Assembly: GCA_035496935.1 (NCBI GenBank)
Contig: DATJED010000018.1
Location: 124,001-188,000, forward strand
Length of the DNA: 64,000 bases
Reading direction: 5' to 3'
From: Pseudopedobacter sp035496935
GTDB lineage: Bacteria > Bacteroidota > Bacteroidia > Sphingobacteriales > Sphingobacteriaceae
Shown here: positions 15,928-24,575 of the stretch, in pieces
Layout of the letters: the number at the start of each line of letters is the position of its first letter
Numbering within the stretch: position 1 is the stretch's first letter
The notes under the pieces: generated by a model
Databases searched by the model: none
What the model was told of the DNA's origin: nothing
Seen by the model: the letters and a program-made list of their open reading frames with translations, nothing else
Translations under genes and position numbers: made by a program

Positions 15928-17478
15928 TTGGTAAAAGAGTTAATTATCAATTCAACCTCTAGTGGGGTTACAATTGCATTACTGCAAGACAAGCAACTCG
16001 TAGAACTTAACAAAGAGCAAATCAACAACAGTTATGCTGTTGGCGATATTTATATGGGCAGAATTAAAAAGATAATGCCCGGTTTAAACGCTGCGTTTGT
16101 TGACGTTGGTTATGAGAAAGATGCTTTCTTGCATTATCTAGACCTTGGACCGCAAGTACAATCTTTACTGAAACTAACTAAGCAAGTTAGAGGTAATTCT
16201 TATAAAGACCATTTATTAGATCATTTTAAGAAAGATGCTGATATTGATAAGGGTGGCAAAATTTCGTCTATCCTTACTAAAAACCAGTTGTTACCTGTAC
16301 AAATTGCAAAGGAACCTATTTCTACAAAAGGTCCACGTTTAAGTTCAGATTTATCTATAGCGGGCAGATTTGTGGTATTAGTACCATTTTCTGATGTTAT
16401 TTCAATCTCTAAAAAGATTAGAAGTAATACAGAGCGAACACGCCTAAAGAAAATTGTTGAGGGCATTAAGCCGGCAAATTTTGGCGTAATTATCAGAACC
16501 GTATCTGAAAACAAAGGCGTAACAGAAATCCAAAAAGATTTATTAGACCTGATTTCTAAGTGGGAAACTTTAATGAAAAAGATGCCACATACAGATCCGT
16601 CTAAACGGATTTTAGGAGAAATGGGCAGAGCTTCCACCATTTTAAGAGATATTTTAAATGACGAGTTCTCCAACGTTCATGTTGATGATCCGGCGATTTA
16701 CGAAGAAGTAAAATCCTATGTACATGAAATTTCTCCAGAGCTGGAGAAAATTGTAAAACTGTACAAAGGCAAAGAACCTATTTTTGAGCATTTCGGAATA
16801 GAGAAACAGATTAAAGGCTCATTTGGTAAAACTGTAAACCTTGCAGGCGGTGCTTATTTGGTGGTTGAACATACCGAAGCATTGCATGTAATTGATGTAA
16901 ACAGCGGTAACCGTACGGCAAGTCCGGAAAACCAGGAAGAAAATGCTTTCATGGTAAATAAGGAAGCTGCAAAGGAAATTGCCCGACAATTAAGGTTGCG
17001 GGACATGGGCGGTATTGTGGTAGTCGATTTTATCGATATGCACAAGGCGCCAAACCGTAAGGATCTTTTTGACTATCTGAAATCAGAAATGAGTTTGGAT
17101 AGGGCAAAACATACCATATTGCCTCCCAGCAAATTTGGATTGGTACAGATTACACGTCAGAGGGTTCGCCCAGAGATGAATATTGTTACCAATGAAAAAT
17201 GTCCAAGTTGTGGTGGAACTGGTGAGATTAAAGCGAGCATTGTTTTATTGGATGATATTGTTGCCAACTTGGATTATGTTTTAAACGAGCAGGCAGAAAA
17301 AGGTATCACGCTTTGCGTACATCCGTACATTGCAGCCTTTATCAAAAAGGGACTAGTTTCATTACAAATGAAGTGGTTTTTTAAATATAACCAATGGATT
17401 AAGGTACGTTCCGTTTCATCATATCATTTAACCGAGTTTCATTTCCTAAGCGCTAAAGAGGAAGAAATTAAACTTTAA
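15928..17478 (+). CDS. rng: Ribonuclease E/G family (RNase G)
   Basis: Endoribonuclease of RNA processing and decay (16S rRNA 5' maturation in other bacteria). The 516-residue protein starts at a TTG codon: an in-frame stop at 15922-15924 leaves no room for an upstream ATG, and family similarity begins at once (VKELIINSTSSGVTIALLQD). An S1 domain (about 35-125, YMGRIKKIMPGLNAAFVDVG) precedes the catalytic region with metal-binding Asp residues in VIDVNSGNRT and VVVDFIDMHK. The zinc-link motif CPSCGGTG follows. It has the short RNase G form without the long RNase E scaffold. A strong terminator follows. Confidence 0.95.
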   Translation: MVKELIINSTSSGVTIALLQDKQLVELNKEQINNSYAVGDIYMGRIKKIMPGLNAAFVDVGYEKDAFLHYLDLGPQVQSLLKLTKQVRGNSYKDHLLDHFKKDADIDKGGKISSILTKNQLLPVQIAKEPISTKGPRLSSDLSIAGRFVVLVPFSDVISISKKIRSNTERTRLKKIVEGIKPANFGVIIRTVSENKGVTEIQKDLLDLISKWETLMKKMPHTDPSKRILGEMGRASTILRDILNDEFSNVHVDDPAIYEEVKSYVHEISPELEKIVKLYKGKEPIFEHFGIEKQIKGSFGKTVNLAGGAYLVVEHTEALHVIDVNSGNRTASPENQEENAFMVNKEAAKEIARQLRLRDMGGIVVVDFIDMHKAPNRKDLFDYLKSEMSLDRAKHTILPPSKFGLVQITRQRVRPEMNIVTNEKCPSCGGTGEIKASIVLLDDIVANLDYVLNEQAEKGITLCVHPYIAAFIKKGLVSLQMKWFFKYNQWIKVRSVSSYHLTEFHFLSAKEEEIKL

Positions 17479-17499
17479 GGTTTTTGTTCAAGATTTAAA

Positions 17500-17527
17500 A
17501 AAGCCCGTGATTCCACGGGCTTTTTTT
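17500..17527 (+). terminator. Rho-independent terminator after rng
   Basis: A 10 bp GC-rich stem AAAGCCCGTG/CACGGGCTTT with a 4-base loop is followed by a T-run, 21 bp past the rng stop. Confidence 0.92.
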
Positions 17528-17604
17528 GTTGGGATTTTTTTAATATATTTTACTGTTAAGCAATTAATTGTAAAAATTATATATTTGATTAAGCATTTGC
17601 CTAA

Positions 17605-18501
17605 ATGTATCAGAAAATCAAAAAATACGTCGAGATTTCTCCTCGCGAATTCAGAGGAATGGTTGTGTTTATAATCATCTTGCTTTTCCTTTATGTTTCG
17701 CCATATATTTATGAACGGGTAATGGGCGAACCGCTCAAAATATCGATAGAAACGGTTCAGCCTAAAATCTCCGATATTGAATCTTTTGACGAAAAACGCG
17801 ACAATTTTTACGATCAAGAAGCTAACCCTTTAAAAGGCGAACTTTTTGAATTTAACCCAAATGGACTGTCGGTTGAAAATTGGATGAAGTTAGGATTGAC
17901 CGAAAGGCAAGCGCTCAGCATAAAAAAATACGAAGCCAAAGGCGGTCAGTTCCGTACGTTGGCAGATGTAAAGAAAATGTATCCGATTACGGATGAAATG
18001 TATCATCGGTTGGAGCCGTACATAAAAATCCCGAAAAGGGAAGTTTCCTTTAAAACCTACGATAACAAATACAAGGATAAAGCACTCGTTTCCAAGAAGT
18101 TGTTGAATATAGAGCTGAATAGTGCAGATTCTGCCACACTTATTACCGTACGCGGGATAGGTCCTTCATTTGCGTCACGCATTATTAGATACAGAAATAA
18201 ATTGGGTGGTTTTGTATCACTCGATCAATTAAAGGAAGTTTACGGAGTTGATTCTGCTAAATTTGAACAGTTAAAATCGCAATTGAATATCGATATACGA
18301 AACATCAAAAAGATTAATATAAATGCTTGTGGTTTTGAGGAGATCAAGCTTTTTCCGTATTTAAAATACAAACAGGCCAACGCAATTATTGCATATAGAA
18401 AACAACATGGGAATTTTTCTGATGCCCGCGATCTGAATAAAATTGCGATATTGAGCCCCGAATTGATTCGAAAGATTAGTCCCTATTTAAATTTTCAATG
18501 A
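17605..18501 (+). CDS. Membrane-anchored helix-hairpin-helix protein (ComEA-like)
   Basis: 298 residues. One transmembrane segment near the N-terminus (about 18-37, GMVVFIIILLFLYVSPYIY) is followed by a linker and two or three ComEA-type helix-hairpin-helix units: a weak one around LTERQALSIKKYEAKGGQF (about 95-115), a clear one LNSADSATLITVRGIGPSFA (about 172-191), and a C-terminal one starting NINACGFEEIKLFPYLKYKQ. These motifs bind DNA backbone non-specifically. The topology places them in the periplasm, as expected for a DNA-uptake receptor, but no uptake function is shown. The stop overlaps the apt start by 4 bp (ATGA), indicating translational coupling. Confidence 0.8.
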   Translation: MYQKIKKYVEISPREFRGMVVFIIILLFLYVSPYIYERVMGEPLKISIETVQPKISDIESFDEKRDNFYDQEANPLKGELFEFNPNGLSVENWMKLGLTERQALSIKKYEAKGGQFRTLADVKKMYPITDEMYHRLEPYIKIPKREVSFKTYDNKYKDKALVSKKLLNIELNSADSATLITVRGIGPSFASRIIRYRNKLGGFVSLDQLKEVYGVDSAKFEQLKSQLNIDIRNIKKININACGFEEIKLFPYLKYKQANAIIAYRKQHGNFSDARDLNKIAILSPELIRKISPYLNFQ

Positions 18502-19025
18502 TCGAAGCCAATATTAAAAAAAGTATCCGTGATATTTATGATTTTCCTAAACCTGGAATCATATTTAAAGACATTACACCAATTTTAAAAGACCAGCAAT
18601 TATGCACTGAAATAGTGGATGCTTTTGTTGCACAGCTCAAACATTTGGAGTTTGATGCCATCGCAGGTATTGAGAGCAGAGGGTTTTTATTTGGATTGAT
18701 GTTGGCAAACCGGTTAAATAAGCCTTTTATTCCGATAAGAAAAGTCGGAAAACTTCCTCATAAAACCATTCAACAATCTTATGAGTTGGAATACGGATCG
18801 GCCATTATTGAAGTGCATGAGGATGCTTTTGAACCCGGAGCAAGGATTTTAGTTCACGATGATTTGCTGGCTACGGGAGGAACCGTAGAAGCAACATCTC
18901 TGCTGATTGGAAAAATGAAAGGCGTTATTGCAGGATTTTCTTTTATAGTTAGTCTTGATTTTCTGGGTGGCAAGGAAAGATTGAAAACTTTCTCTGAGCA
19001 TGTTTTTACGTTGGCGAAGTATTAA
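18498..19025 (+). CDS. apt: Adenine phosphoribosyltransferase
   Basis: Purine salvage enzyme making AMP from adenine and PRPP in the cytoplasm. The 175-residue length is normal. It starts with the family pattern IRDIYDFPKPGIIFKDITPIL. FDAIAGIESRGFLFG is the adenine-side loop, and ARILVHDDLLATGGT is the PRPP-binding motif. The start codon overlaps the stop of the preceding helix-hairpin-helix gene. Confidence 0.96.
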   Translation: MIEANIKKSIRDIYDFPKPGIIFKDITPILKDQQLCTEIVDAFVAQLKHLEFDAIAGIESRGFLFGLMLANRLNKPFIPIRKVGKLPHKTIQQSYELEYGSAIIEVHEDAFEPGARILVHDDLLATGGTVEATSLLIGKMKGVIAGFSFIVSLDFLGGKERLKTFSEHVFTLAKY

Positions 19026-19072
19026 GGAACAAATAAATTTTTATTTGAAAGGAGGCCAATCCTTATATAACT

Positions 19073-20659
19073 TTAATAGATTATACTGAATTGAAAATCT
19101 AAAGGTTTAAAACTTTCAATTAACGTTTTGACAAAATCATCGCCATACTTCACATAAAATAAACCGAAGTTTTCTTTACGTTCCTGTAATCCTCCGCCCG
19201 GAAAAAGTTGTTGTTTAACCTTTTCAATATCGTTCATTGCTTCTGAAAAGTTTCTTTTATCCGCTCTGATTAATTTTTTCTCTAAACTATCCATCGCTTT
19301 TTTAAGCCTGGCTTCAACAGCTTCTGTGCTTGGCGCTAGTGTAGAATCAATTTTGGCAACGCGAGTTTTTAGCTCACTAAAAATGTTTTGTAATTGTTGC
19401 CACTCGTCTGCTATAGTTAAGCTATGAGCAGTGTGATTTTCAACGTAGTTTTTCTTTAATTGTTCGGTTTCGGTGAAAACATCTTTCAAGCTTAAACCTA
19501 ATTTATTCAGCTTGTAGCTTACTTTTTCATCAGCAATCATTGCCGAATTTCGCAATACTAAAAGTGGAAAATCTACTTTATAAAAATCGAAATTTGATTT
19601 AAGTTGTAACCAGTAAGCCAGTTCGCCACCGCCACCAATGTAAGCTAGGTTAGGCAAAATCACTTCCTGATAAAGCGGACGCATCACTACATTCGGGCTA
19701 AACCGCTCCGGGAAATCATTAATTTCTTTTTTCAGATCCTCTTTCGAAAAGGAAATTTCGGTGTTTAATACTTGATATTTTCCGTTTTCAAAAACGATAC
19801 GTTCCCGCAAATCATCCGTCAAATAAAAGAAATTAATTTCTCTTGGATTTACCTGCGCATGAATATCAATTTTAGCTAAAGCCTCGCTTGCCTGCTGTAT
19901 GTTTTTGAAACTATTTTGTTGGATGATGTCTTGAGTGATGATATCAGAAAATTCCTGTTTTAAAGAACGTTCATCGGCATCAATAATTACCAAACCGAAT
20001 TCGCCAAACAGTTCGTTTGCCAAAAGCCGAGTTGCTTCTGCTAGCGTTTTAGCATCGGTGTAAGCTTTGGTAACCATTTTTCCAAGCTTCTCCGCATTGG
20101 TAGAAATGCCTAAAACGCCTTTGTATTCATTGAGTGTTTGGGTAATACTTTTAACACTTAATCTTCCGGTTGCACCGTTGGCGTTATTTTTCCAGCTTAT
20201 TTTTTTGCTATCGATATAAGTATGGTTGATTTCCTCAAAATCATGGTCTTCTGTCGCCATCCAATAAACAGGCACAAAATTTTTATCCGGGAAAGCCTGT
20301 TTAAGCTCACGAGCCAAATTTATGGTACTTACAATTTTGAAGATAAAATAAAGCGGTCCGGTAAAAATATTGAGTTGGTGGCCGGTAGTAACGGTATAGG
20401 TATTTTCCGCTTTAAGCGAAATAATGTTATTTTTTAGCTTTTGAGATTGGTTGCCGAGGTTCTGATACTGCTTTTCCAGAACTTCAACCAATTTTATACG
20501 GTTTCCCTTGAAAGTTCTTTCGGCAATAATTTTTTCAAAACTGTTTAGATCTGGGAATTGATTGATGAAAGGTTTCAATTGCTCATCGTGGTTTAACAGC
20601 CGAGTGACTGTTGAGGAGAAATATCGCGTTTGAGCGTAATCAATAGTTTGTACTTTCAT
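19073..20659 (-). CDS. bshC: Bacillithiol biosynthesis cysteine-adding enzyme BshC
   Basis: Putative last step of bacillithiol synthesis, adding cysteine to glucosaminyl-malate. The 528-residue length matches the family. Recognisable parts are the nucleotide-binding-like segment TVTTGHQLNIFTGPLYFIFK, FVPVYWMATEDHDFEEI, the conserved region PNLAYIGGGGELAYWLQLK and the C-terminal coiled coil (about 400-490). Known structures of this family show a Rossmann core plus coiled-coil dimerisation arm, which agrees with this layout. No other bsh gene is in the window. It is preceded by a terminator hairpin that separates it from rimO. Confidence 0.93.
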   Translation of the reverse strand: MKVQTIDYAQTRYFSSTVTRLLNHDEQLKPFINQFPDLNSFEKIIAERTFKGNRIKLVEVLEKQYQNLGNQSQKLKNNIISLKAENTYTVTTGHQLNIFTGPLYFIFKIVSTINLARELKQAFPDKNFVPVYWMATEDHDFEEINHTYIDSKKISWKNNANGATGRLSVKSITQTLNEYKGVLGISTNAEKLGKMVTKAYTDAKTLAEATRLLANELFGEFGLVIIDADERSLKQEFSDIITQDIIQQNSFKNIQQASEALAKIDIHAQVNPREINFFYLTDDLRERIVFENGKYQVLNTEISFSKEDLKKEINDFPERFSPNVVMRPLYQEVILPNLAYIGGGGELAYWLQLKSNFDFYKVDFPLLVLRNSAMIADEKVSYKLNKLGLSLKDVFTETEQLKKNYVENHTAHSLTIADEWQQLQNIFSELKTRVAKIDSTLAPSTEAVEARLKKAMDSLEKKLIRADKRNFSEAMNDIEKVKQQLFPGGGLQERKENFGLFYVKYGDDFVKTLIESFKPLDFQFSIIY

Positions 20660-20671
20660 GCTAAAAAGCGA

Positions 20672-20702
20672 AAATAGCCAAAATTAGACATTTTGGCTAT
20701 TT
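20672..20702 (-). terminator. Hairpin between rimO and bshC
   Basis: A perfect 13 bp stem (AAATAGCCAAAAT/ATTTTGGCTATTT) with a 5-base loop is followed on the - strand by a T-rich tract, just after the rimO stop. It therefore acts as the rimO terminator. Confidence 0.8.
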
Positions 20703-20709
20703 GCAATAT

Positions 20710-22035
20710 TTATTTGACAATTGTACCATAAAGGTCAAAATCTTCAGCTCTTTCTATTTTGGTTTTCACAAAGCTTCCAAGAGTTACGTAATTGTTTTTT
20801 GCATCGATTAAAACCTCGTTATCAACTTCTGGCGAGTCAAACTCTGTCCGTCCAACAAAATAATCACCTTCTAGTTTATCAACCAATACTTTGTAGGTTT
20901 TGCCCACTTTCTGCTGATTTAAATCATAAGAAATCGCTTGCTGGACTTCCATAATATCCTCTACACGCTGTTCCTTTACTTCTTGCGGAACGTCATCTAC
21001 CAGATCATAGGCGTGGGTTTTTTCTTCGTGAGAATAAGTGAAACAGCCCAATCTATCGAAGCGAGTTTCTGCTACCCATTCTTTCATCTGATGGAAATCA
21101 TCTTCTGTTTCTCCTGGATACCCGCAAATTAACGTGGTGCGCATGGCGATATTTGGAACTTTATCGCGGATTTTATTGACCAAATCAATGGTTTTTTGTT
21201 TGGTGGTTCCGCGTCGCATTGATTGCAACATTGGGTCCGAAATGTGTTGCAAAGGCATATCCAGATATTTACAGATGTTGGAACGTTCGTTCATCACATC
21301 CAAAATATCCATCGGAAAACCCGAAGGATAAGCGTACTGTAAACGAATCCATTCAATGCCATTGATATCAGAAAGTTGACGCATTAAATCCGCCAATTTT
21401 CGTTCGTTGTATAAATCTAAACCGTAGTAGGTTAAATCTTGGGCAATTAAAATCAGTTCCTTCGTTCCGTTTTTAGCTAAAAATTTGGCTTCTTTTACCA
21501 ATTCTTCAATCGGTTTGGAAAGGTGTTTCCCTCGCATTAGCGGAATAGCGCAAAAGGAACAAGGCCTGTTGCACCCTTCGGCGATTTTGAAATAAGCAAA
21601 GTGAGACGGAGTAGTTAGCATCCGTTCGCCTAAAAGCTCGTATTTGTAATCTGCGCCAACGCTAGTTAATAAGTTCGGTAAATCATTGGTGCCAAACCAA
21701 GCGTCTATGTTGGTAATTTCTGCGGAAAGTTCTGGTGTGTATCTTTCTGATAAGCAACCTGTAACAATCACTTTTCCGATCTTTCCTTGGTCTTTTAATT
21801 CGCTGTATTGCAGAATTGTATCAATGGATTCTTGCTTTGCATTATCAATAAATCCACAGGTATTAATTACCACAATATCATTGGATTGCACATTGTTAGC
21901 TTCATGAACGACCTGCATTTTATTGCCGTTCAGTTGCCCCATTAGCACTTCAGAATCGTAAGTGTTTTTTGAGCAACCAAGGGTGATAACGTTTACACGA
22001 GGTTTTATTTTGGATTGCACTGATTTTACTTTCAT
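20710..22035 (-). CDS. rimO: Ribosomal protein S12 methylthiotransferase RimO
   Basis: Radical SAM enzyme that adds a methylthio group to the conserved Asp of ribosomal protein S12. The 441 residues hold three domains. The first is an N-terminal MTTase domain with cluster cysteines in LGCSKNTYDSEVL, NTCGFID and GCLSERY. The second is a radical SAM domain with the C-x3-C-x2-C motif CNRPCSFC. The third is a C-terminal TRAM domain (from about 375). RimO rather than MiaB is supported by SKNTYDSEVLMG and by GCNRPCSFCAIPLMRGKH. Confidence 0.94.
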   Translation of the reverse strand: MKVKSVQSKIKPRVNVITLGCSKNTYDSEVLMGQLNGNKMQVVHEANNVQSNDIVVINTCGFIDNAKQESIDTILQYSELKDQGKIGKVIVTGCLSERYTPELSAEITNIDAWFGTNDLPNLLTSVGADYKYELLGERMLTTPSHFAYFKIAEGCNRPCSFCAIPLMRGKHLSKPIEELVKEAKFLAKNGTKELILIAQDLTYYGLDLYNERKLADLMRQLSDINGIEWIRLQYAYPSGFPMDILDVMNERSNICKYLDMPLQHISDPMLQSMRRGTTKQKTIDLVNKIRDKVPNIAMRTTLICGYPGETEDDFHQMKEWVAETRFDRLGCFTYSHEEKTHAYDLVDDVPQEVKEQRVEDIMEVQQAISYDLNQQKVGKTYKVLVDKLEGDYFVGRTEFDSPEVDNEVLIDAKNNYVTLGSFVKTKIERAEDFDLYGTIVK

Positions 22036-22111
22036 TTTTCTTTTTTTAATTCCACAGATTTTTGTTAATGATTAGAGGATTTCACCGATTTCTGAGGATT
22101 TTACTTTCTGG

Positions 22112-22429
22112 CTAAACAGATAATCTTTTTACTTCACAACTTCCATTGCCGAAATTCACCAATAAACCTGTTTTAATTTTACTGGCTTTTAAATATGATA
22201 TTAATTGTGATTGAAAAAGTTTTGGTTGGATGCCTGTTACTGCTTTAATTTCCAAAATCACACTGTTCTCTATGAAAAAATCACATCTAAATTTTCCTGC
22301 CAATTTGCTTTTGAAGTAAACATTAAATTCTTTTTCACATTCAAATTTGATGTTCTCATTTTCAAATTGAATGATGAGTGCTTTAGAATAAATTTTCTCT
22401 AGAAACCCAGGACCCAATTCTTTATGCAC
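22112..22429 (-). CDS. GxxExxY family protein with unclear start
   Basis: Small protein of a widespread family of unknown function, named after the motif seen here as GPGFLEKIY. Other family features are the CDFFIEN...ILEIKAV block, which looks like the D-ExK core of PD-(D/E)xK nuclease folds, and LLVNFGNGSCEVKRL at the end. The only start candidate downstream of the family N-terminus is GTG at 22429. However, the frame is open back to a TGA at 22529-22531, and the upstream residues PLTHKIIGCCYEVHKELG match what relatives have at their N-terminus. No ATG, GTG or TTG lies in that extension. The gene may use a rare start, be fused differently in relatives, or have lost its start. Confidence 0.75.
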   Translation of the reverse strand: MHKELGPGFLEKIYSKALIIQFENENIKFECEKEFNVYFKSKLAGKFRCDFFIENSVILEIKAVTGIQPKLFQSQLISYLKASKIKTGLLVNFGNGSCEVKRLSV

Positions 22430-22544
22430 TTCATAACAACAGCCGATAATTTTATGCGTTAAGGGTCTCTTTCTGAACCATCCATAAACAAATCTTTTTA
22501 ATTGTTCTAAGGTTGAATCTGTGAAATCTCAGTTATCTATGTAA

Positions 22545-23513
22545 TCAACTTCCTCCAAACAGGGAATCCACAAACTCCTTCTTATTAAACAACTGTAAAT
22601 CCGTCATTTTTTCGCCTACGCCAATGTATTTAACTGGAATTTTAAATTGATCAGAAATGCCTATCACTACACCACCTTTTGCTGTTCCGTCTAACTTAGT
22701 TAAAGCTAAAGCATTTACGTCTGTTGCTTGCGTAAACTGTTTGCACTGCTCCACAGCGTTTTGCCCGGTAGAAGCATCTAAAACCAACAAAATCTCATGC
22801 GGAGCACCAGAAACAACCTTTTGCATTACATTTTTAATTTTTGTCAACTCGTTCATCAAACCAATTTTGTTATGTAAACGCCCGGCGGTATCAATTATGG
22901 CAACATCTTCATTATTTGCTACTGCAGATTTTAAAGTATCAAAAGCTACAGAAGCAGGGTCGGCGTTCATCCCTTGCGAAACTACCCGCACATCCGCTCT
23001 TTTTCCCCACAGCTGAATTTGTTCAACAGCCGCCGCTCTAAAAGTATCGGCAGCGCCAATTACCACTTTTTGTCCGGCTTGTTTTAGCTGATGAGCCAAC
23101 TTGCCAATGGTGGTGGTTTTGCCAACACCGTTAACGCCAACCACCATAATTACGTAGGGTTTATGATCGGTGTAGTTGAAATTCTCAAAATCGGCACTGT
23201 TGTTTTCTTCTAGTAGTGCTTGTACTTCCTCTCTTAAAATATTATTAAGTTCAGATGTGTTTACGTATTTATCACGGGCAACACGTTCTTCAACGCGTTT
23301 TACAATTTTAAGTGTGGTAGCAACGCCAACGTCAGAAGTAACCAAAATTTCTTCAAGCTCATCTAAAACATCATCATCAACTGTTGATTTACCAACAACC
23401 GCTTTGCTAATTTTAGAGAAGAAAGTGTCTTTAGTTTTCTCCAGACCTTTATCCAAGGCCTGTTGTTCTTCTACTGTTTTTTCTTTCTTTTTAAAGAAGT
23501 CAAATAATCCCAT
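22545..23513 (-). CDS. ftsY: Signal recognition particle receptor FtsY
   Basis: Membrane-associated GTPase that receives the SRP-ribosome complex for co-translational insertion of membrane proteins. The 322-residue protein is the short form: a brief Lys/Glu-rich N-terminus, then NG domains. Motifs: GVNGVGKTTTIGKLA (G1), DTFRAAAVEQIQLWG (insertion box), IIDTAGRLHN (G3), LTKLDGTAKGGVV (G4), and KYIGVGEKMTDLQLF near the end. It is the last gene of the rpmB-rpmG-DUF4295-ftsY run, but a terminator precedes it. Confidence 0.96.
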   Translation of the reverse strand: MGLFDFFKKKEKTVEEQQALDKGLEKTKDTFFSKISKAVVGKSTVDDDVLDELEEILVTSDVGVATTLKIVKRVEERVARDKYVNTSELNNILREEVQALLEENNSADFENFNYTDHKPYVIMVVGVNGVGKTTTIGKLAHQLKQAGQKVVIGAADTFRAAAVEQIQLWGKRADVRVVSQGMNADPASVAFDTLKSAVANNEDVAIIDTAGRLHNKIGLMNELTKIKNVMQKVVSGAPHEILLVLDASTGQNAVEQCKQFTQATDVNALALTKLDGTAKGGVVIGISDQFKIPVKYIGVGEKMTDLQLFNKKEFVDSLFGGS

Positions 23514-23528
23514 CTGATAAATTTAAAC

Positions 23529-23560
23529 AAAAAAAGCCATCCTAATTAATCAGGACGGCT
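23529..23560 (-). terminator. Terminator between the DUF4295 gene and ftsY
   Basis: A 9 bp stem (AGCCGTCCT/AGGATGGCT on the - strand, one G-T pair) is followed by a T-run, just downstream of the DUF4295 gene. It probably reduces read-through into ftsY. Confidence 0.8.
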
Positions 23561-23581
23561 CAAATATTTTTCAAAATATGA

Positions 23582-23758
23582 TTATTCAGCTACTACGCTT
23601 TCTTTAGCTACCACAATTGCATCTTTAATGTGATCATTATGAGCAATCATTGATTTAAAAGAGTAAGCACCAGTTTTTGGAGATCTTACTGAAGTAATAA
23701 CTTTTGAATATTCTTTACCGGTTCCGGTTTTTAGTGTTGCAACTACTTTCTTTGCCAT
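23582..23758 (-). CDS. DUF4295 family small protein
   Basis: A 58-residue protein starting MAKKVVATLKTGTGKEYSKV, with the conserved RSPKTGAYSFK. It belongs to a Bacteroidota-specific family of unknown function (DUF4295) that regularly follows rpmG. The basic N-terminus and the location in a ribosomal protein operon suggest a ribosome-linked role, which is inference. It starts 35 bp after rpmG and is followed by a terminator. Confidence 0.88.
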   Translation of the reverse strand: MAKKVVATLKTGTGKEYSKVITSVRSPKTGAYSFKSMIAHNDHIKDAIVVAKESVVAE

Positions 23759-23792
23759 GTTAAATATTGTTTATGCTACAGAATAGCGTAGA

Positions 23793-23975
23793 TTACTTGA
23801 TTTCTTTGTGAACCGTAACTTTTCTAAGTACTGGATTAAATTTCTTAACTTCCAGTCTCTCAGGAGTATTTTTACGGTTTTTTGTAGTGATATATCTAGA
23901 AGTTCCAGGCATTCCACTTTCCTTATGTTCGGTACATTCTAAAATTACCTGAACTCTGTTTCCTTTCTTAGCCAT
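23793..23975 (-). CDS. rpmG: 50S ribosomal protein L33
   Basis: 60-residue large-subunit protein with the L33 pattern MAKKGNRVQVILECTEHKES, GTSRYITTKNRKNTPERLE and KKFNPVLRKVTVHKEIK. It has only one Cys (ILECTEHK), so it is the zinc-free form. It lies between rpmB and the DUF4295 gene in a conserved order. Confidence 0.97.
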   Translation of the reverse strand: MAKKGNRVQVILECTEHKESGMPGTSRYITTKNRKNTPERLEVKKFNPVLRKVTVHKEIK

Positions 23976-24001
23976 TTTTAAGCGGTATTGAATTCTTTAA
24001 A

Positions 24002-24235
24002 TTAAATAGATCCTTTTACGATGAATCTGCTGATAGCCTCGGTTATCCCGATTTTGTTTATTGTTTTGATTGCAGACGTAGAAACTTTTAGAGTTATCCA
24101 ACGGTCTTCCTCCGGAAGGTAAAAACGCTTCATCTGTAAGTTTGGATAAAACTTACGTTTTGATTTTACGTTAGAGTGTGATACCCTGTTACCCACCATT
24201 GTTGCTTTTCCTGTTAAATCACAAATTCTTGACAT
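24002..24235 (-). CDS. rpmB: 50S ribosomal protein L28
   Basis: 77-residue large-subunit protein with the L28 start MSRICDLTGKATMVGNRVSHS, then NVKSKRKFYPNLQMKRFYLP and the Ile/Thr-rich end TLKVSTSAIKTINKIGI. It is first in the rpmB-rpmG-DUF4295 operon. Its promoter must lie in the 340 bp AT-rich gap shared with acs. Confidence 0.97.
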   Translation of the reverse strand: MSRICDLTGKATMVGNRVSHSNVKSKRKFYPNLQMKRFYLPEEDRWITLKVSTSAIKTINKIGITEAISRFIVKGSI

Positions 24236-24575
24236 GACTGTATATGTTGTGTTTCCTATTTAAAACTCAGTTTTACAAAGAGTGTGCAAATATCGAAAAA
24301 TTCTTTTGTAATCACAACACTCTATAAAAAAAAGATTTAATTATTATTCGACTTATAATATTGGTTCAAATTCCTTAATTTCAGAGCTATCAGTGTAGCT
24401 ATTGCAGCGCAGAACTTTTTGATGTTTTTCTTTGAGAGCTTTTATATAAATCGCATATCGTTTGCCAAGGGCTTATACTTTATAGGGTTTTAGATACTAT
24501 AGGTAAAATATAAGATTATTATATTTTTTAAGATAAAAACTCTAAATTTCGCTTTCAAACCAATTATACAGATCC
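24236..24575. other. AT-rich intergenic region between rpmB and acs
   Basis: A 340 bp divergent gap. No open frame with protein character, no tRNA and no strong hairpin were found. It must hold the promoters for rpmB (leftward) and acs (rightward), but no single element fits the TTG/TAnnTTTG consensus well enough to name. Confidence 0.5.

Noticed and set aside
19028..19060. A terminator between apt and bshC (CAAATAAA/TTTATTTG)
   Set aside because: The stem is pure A-T with a very small loop and no T-run; too weak to list.
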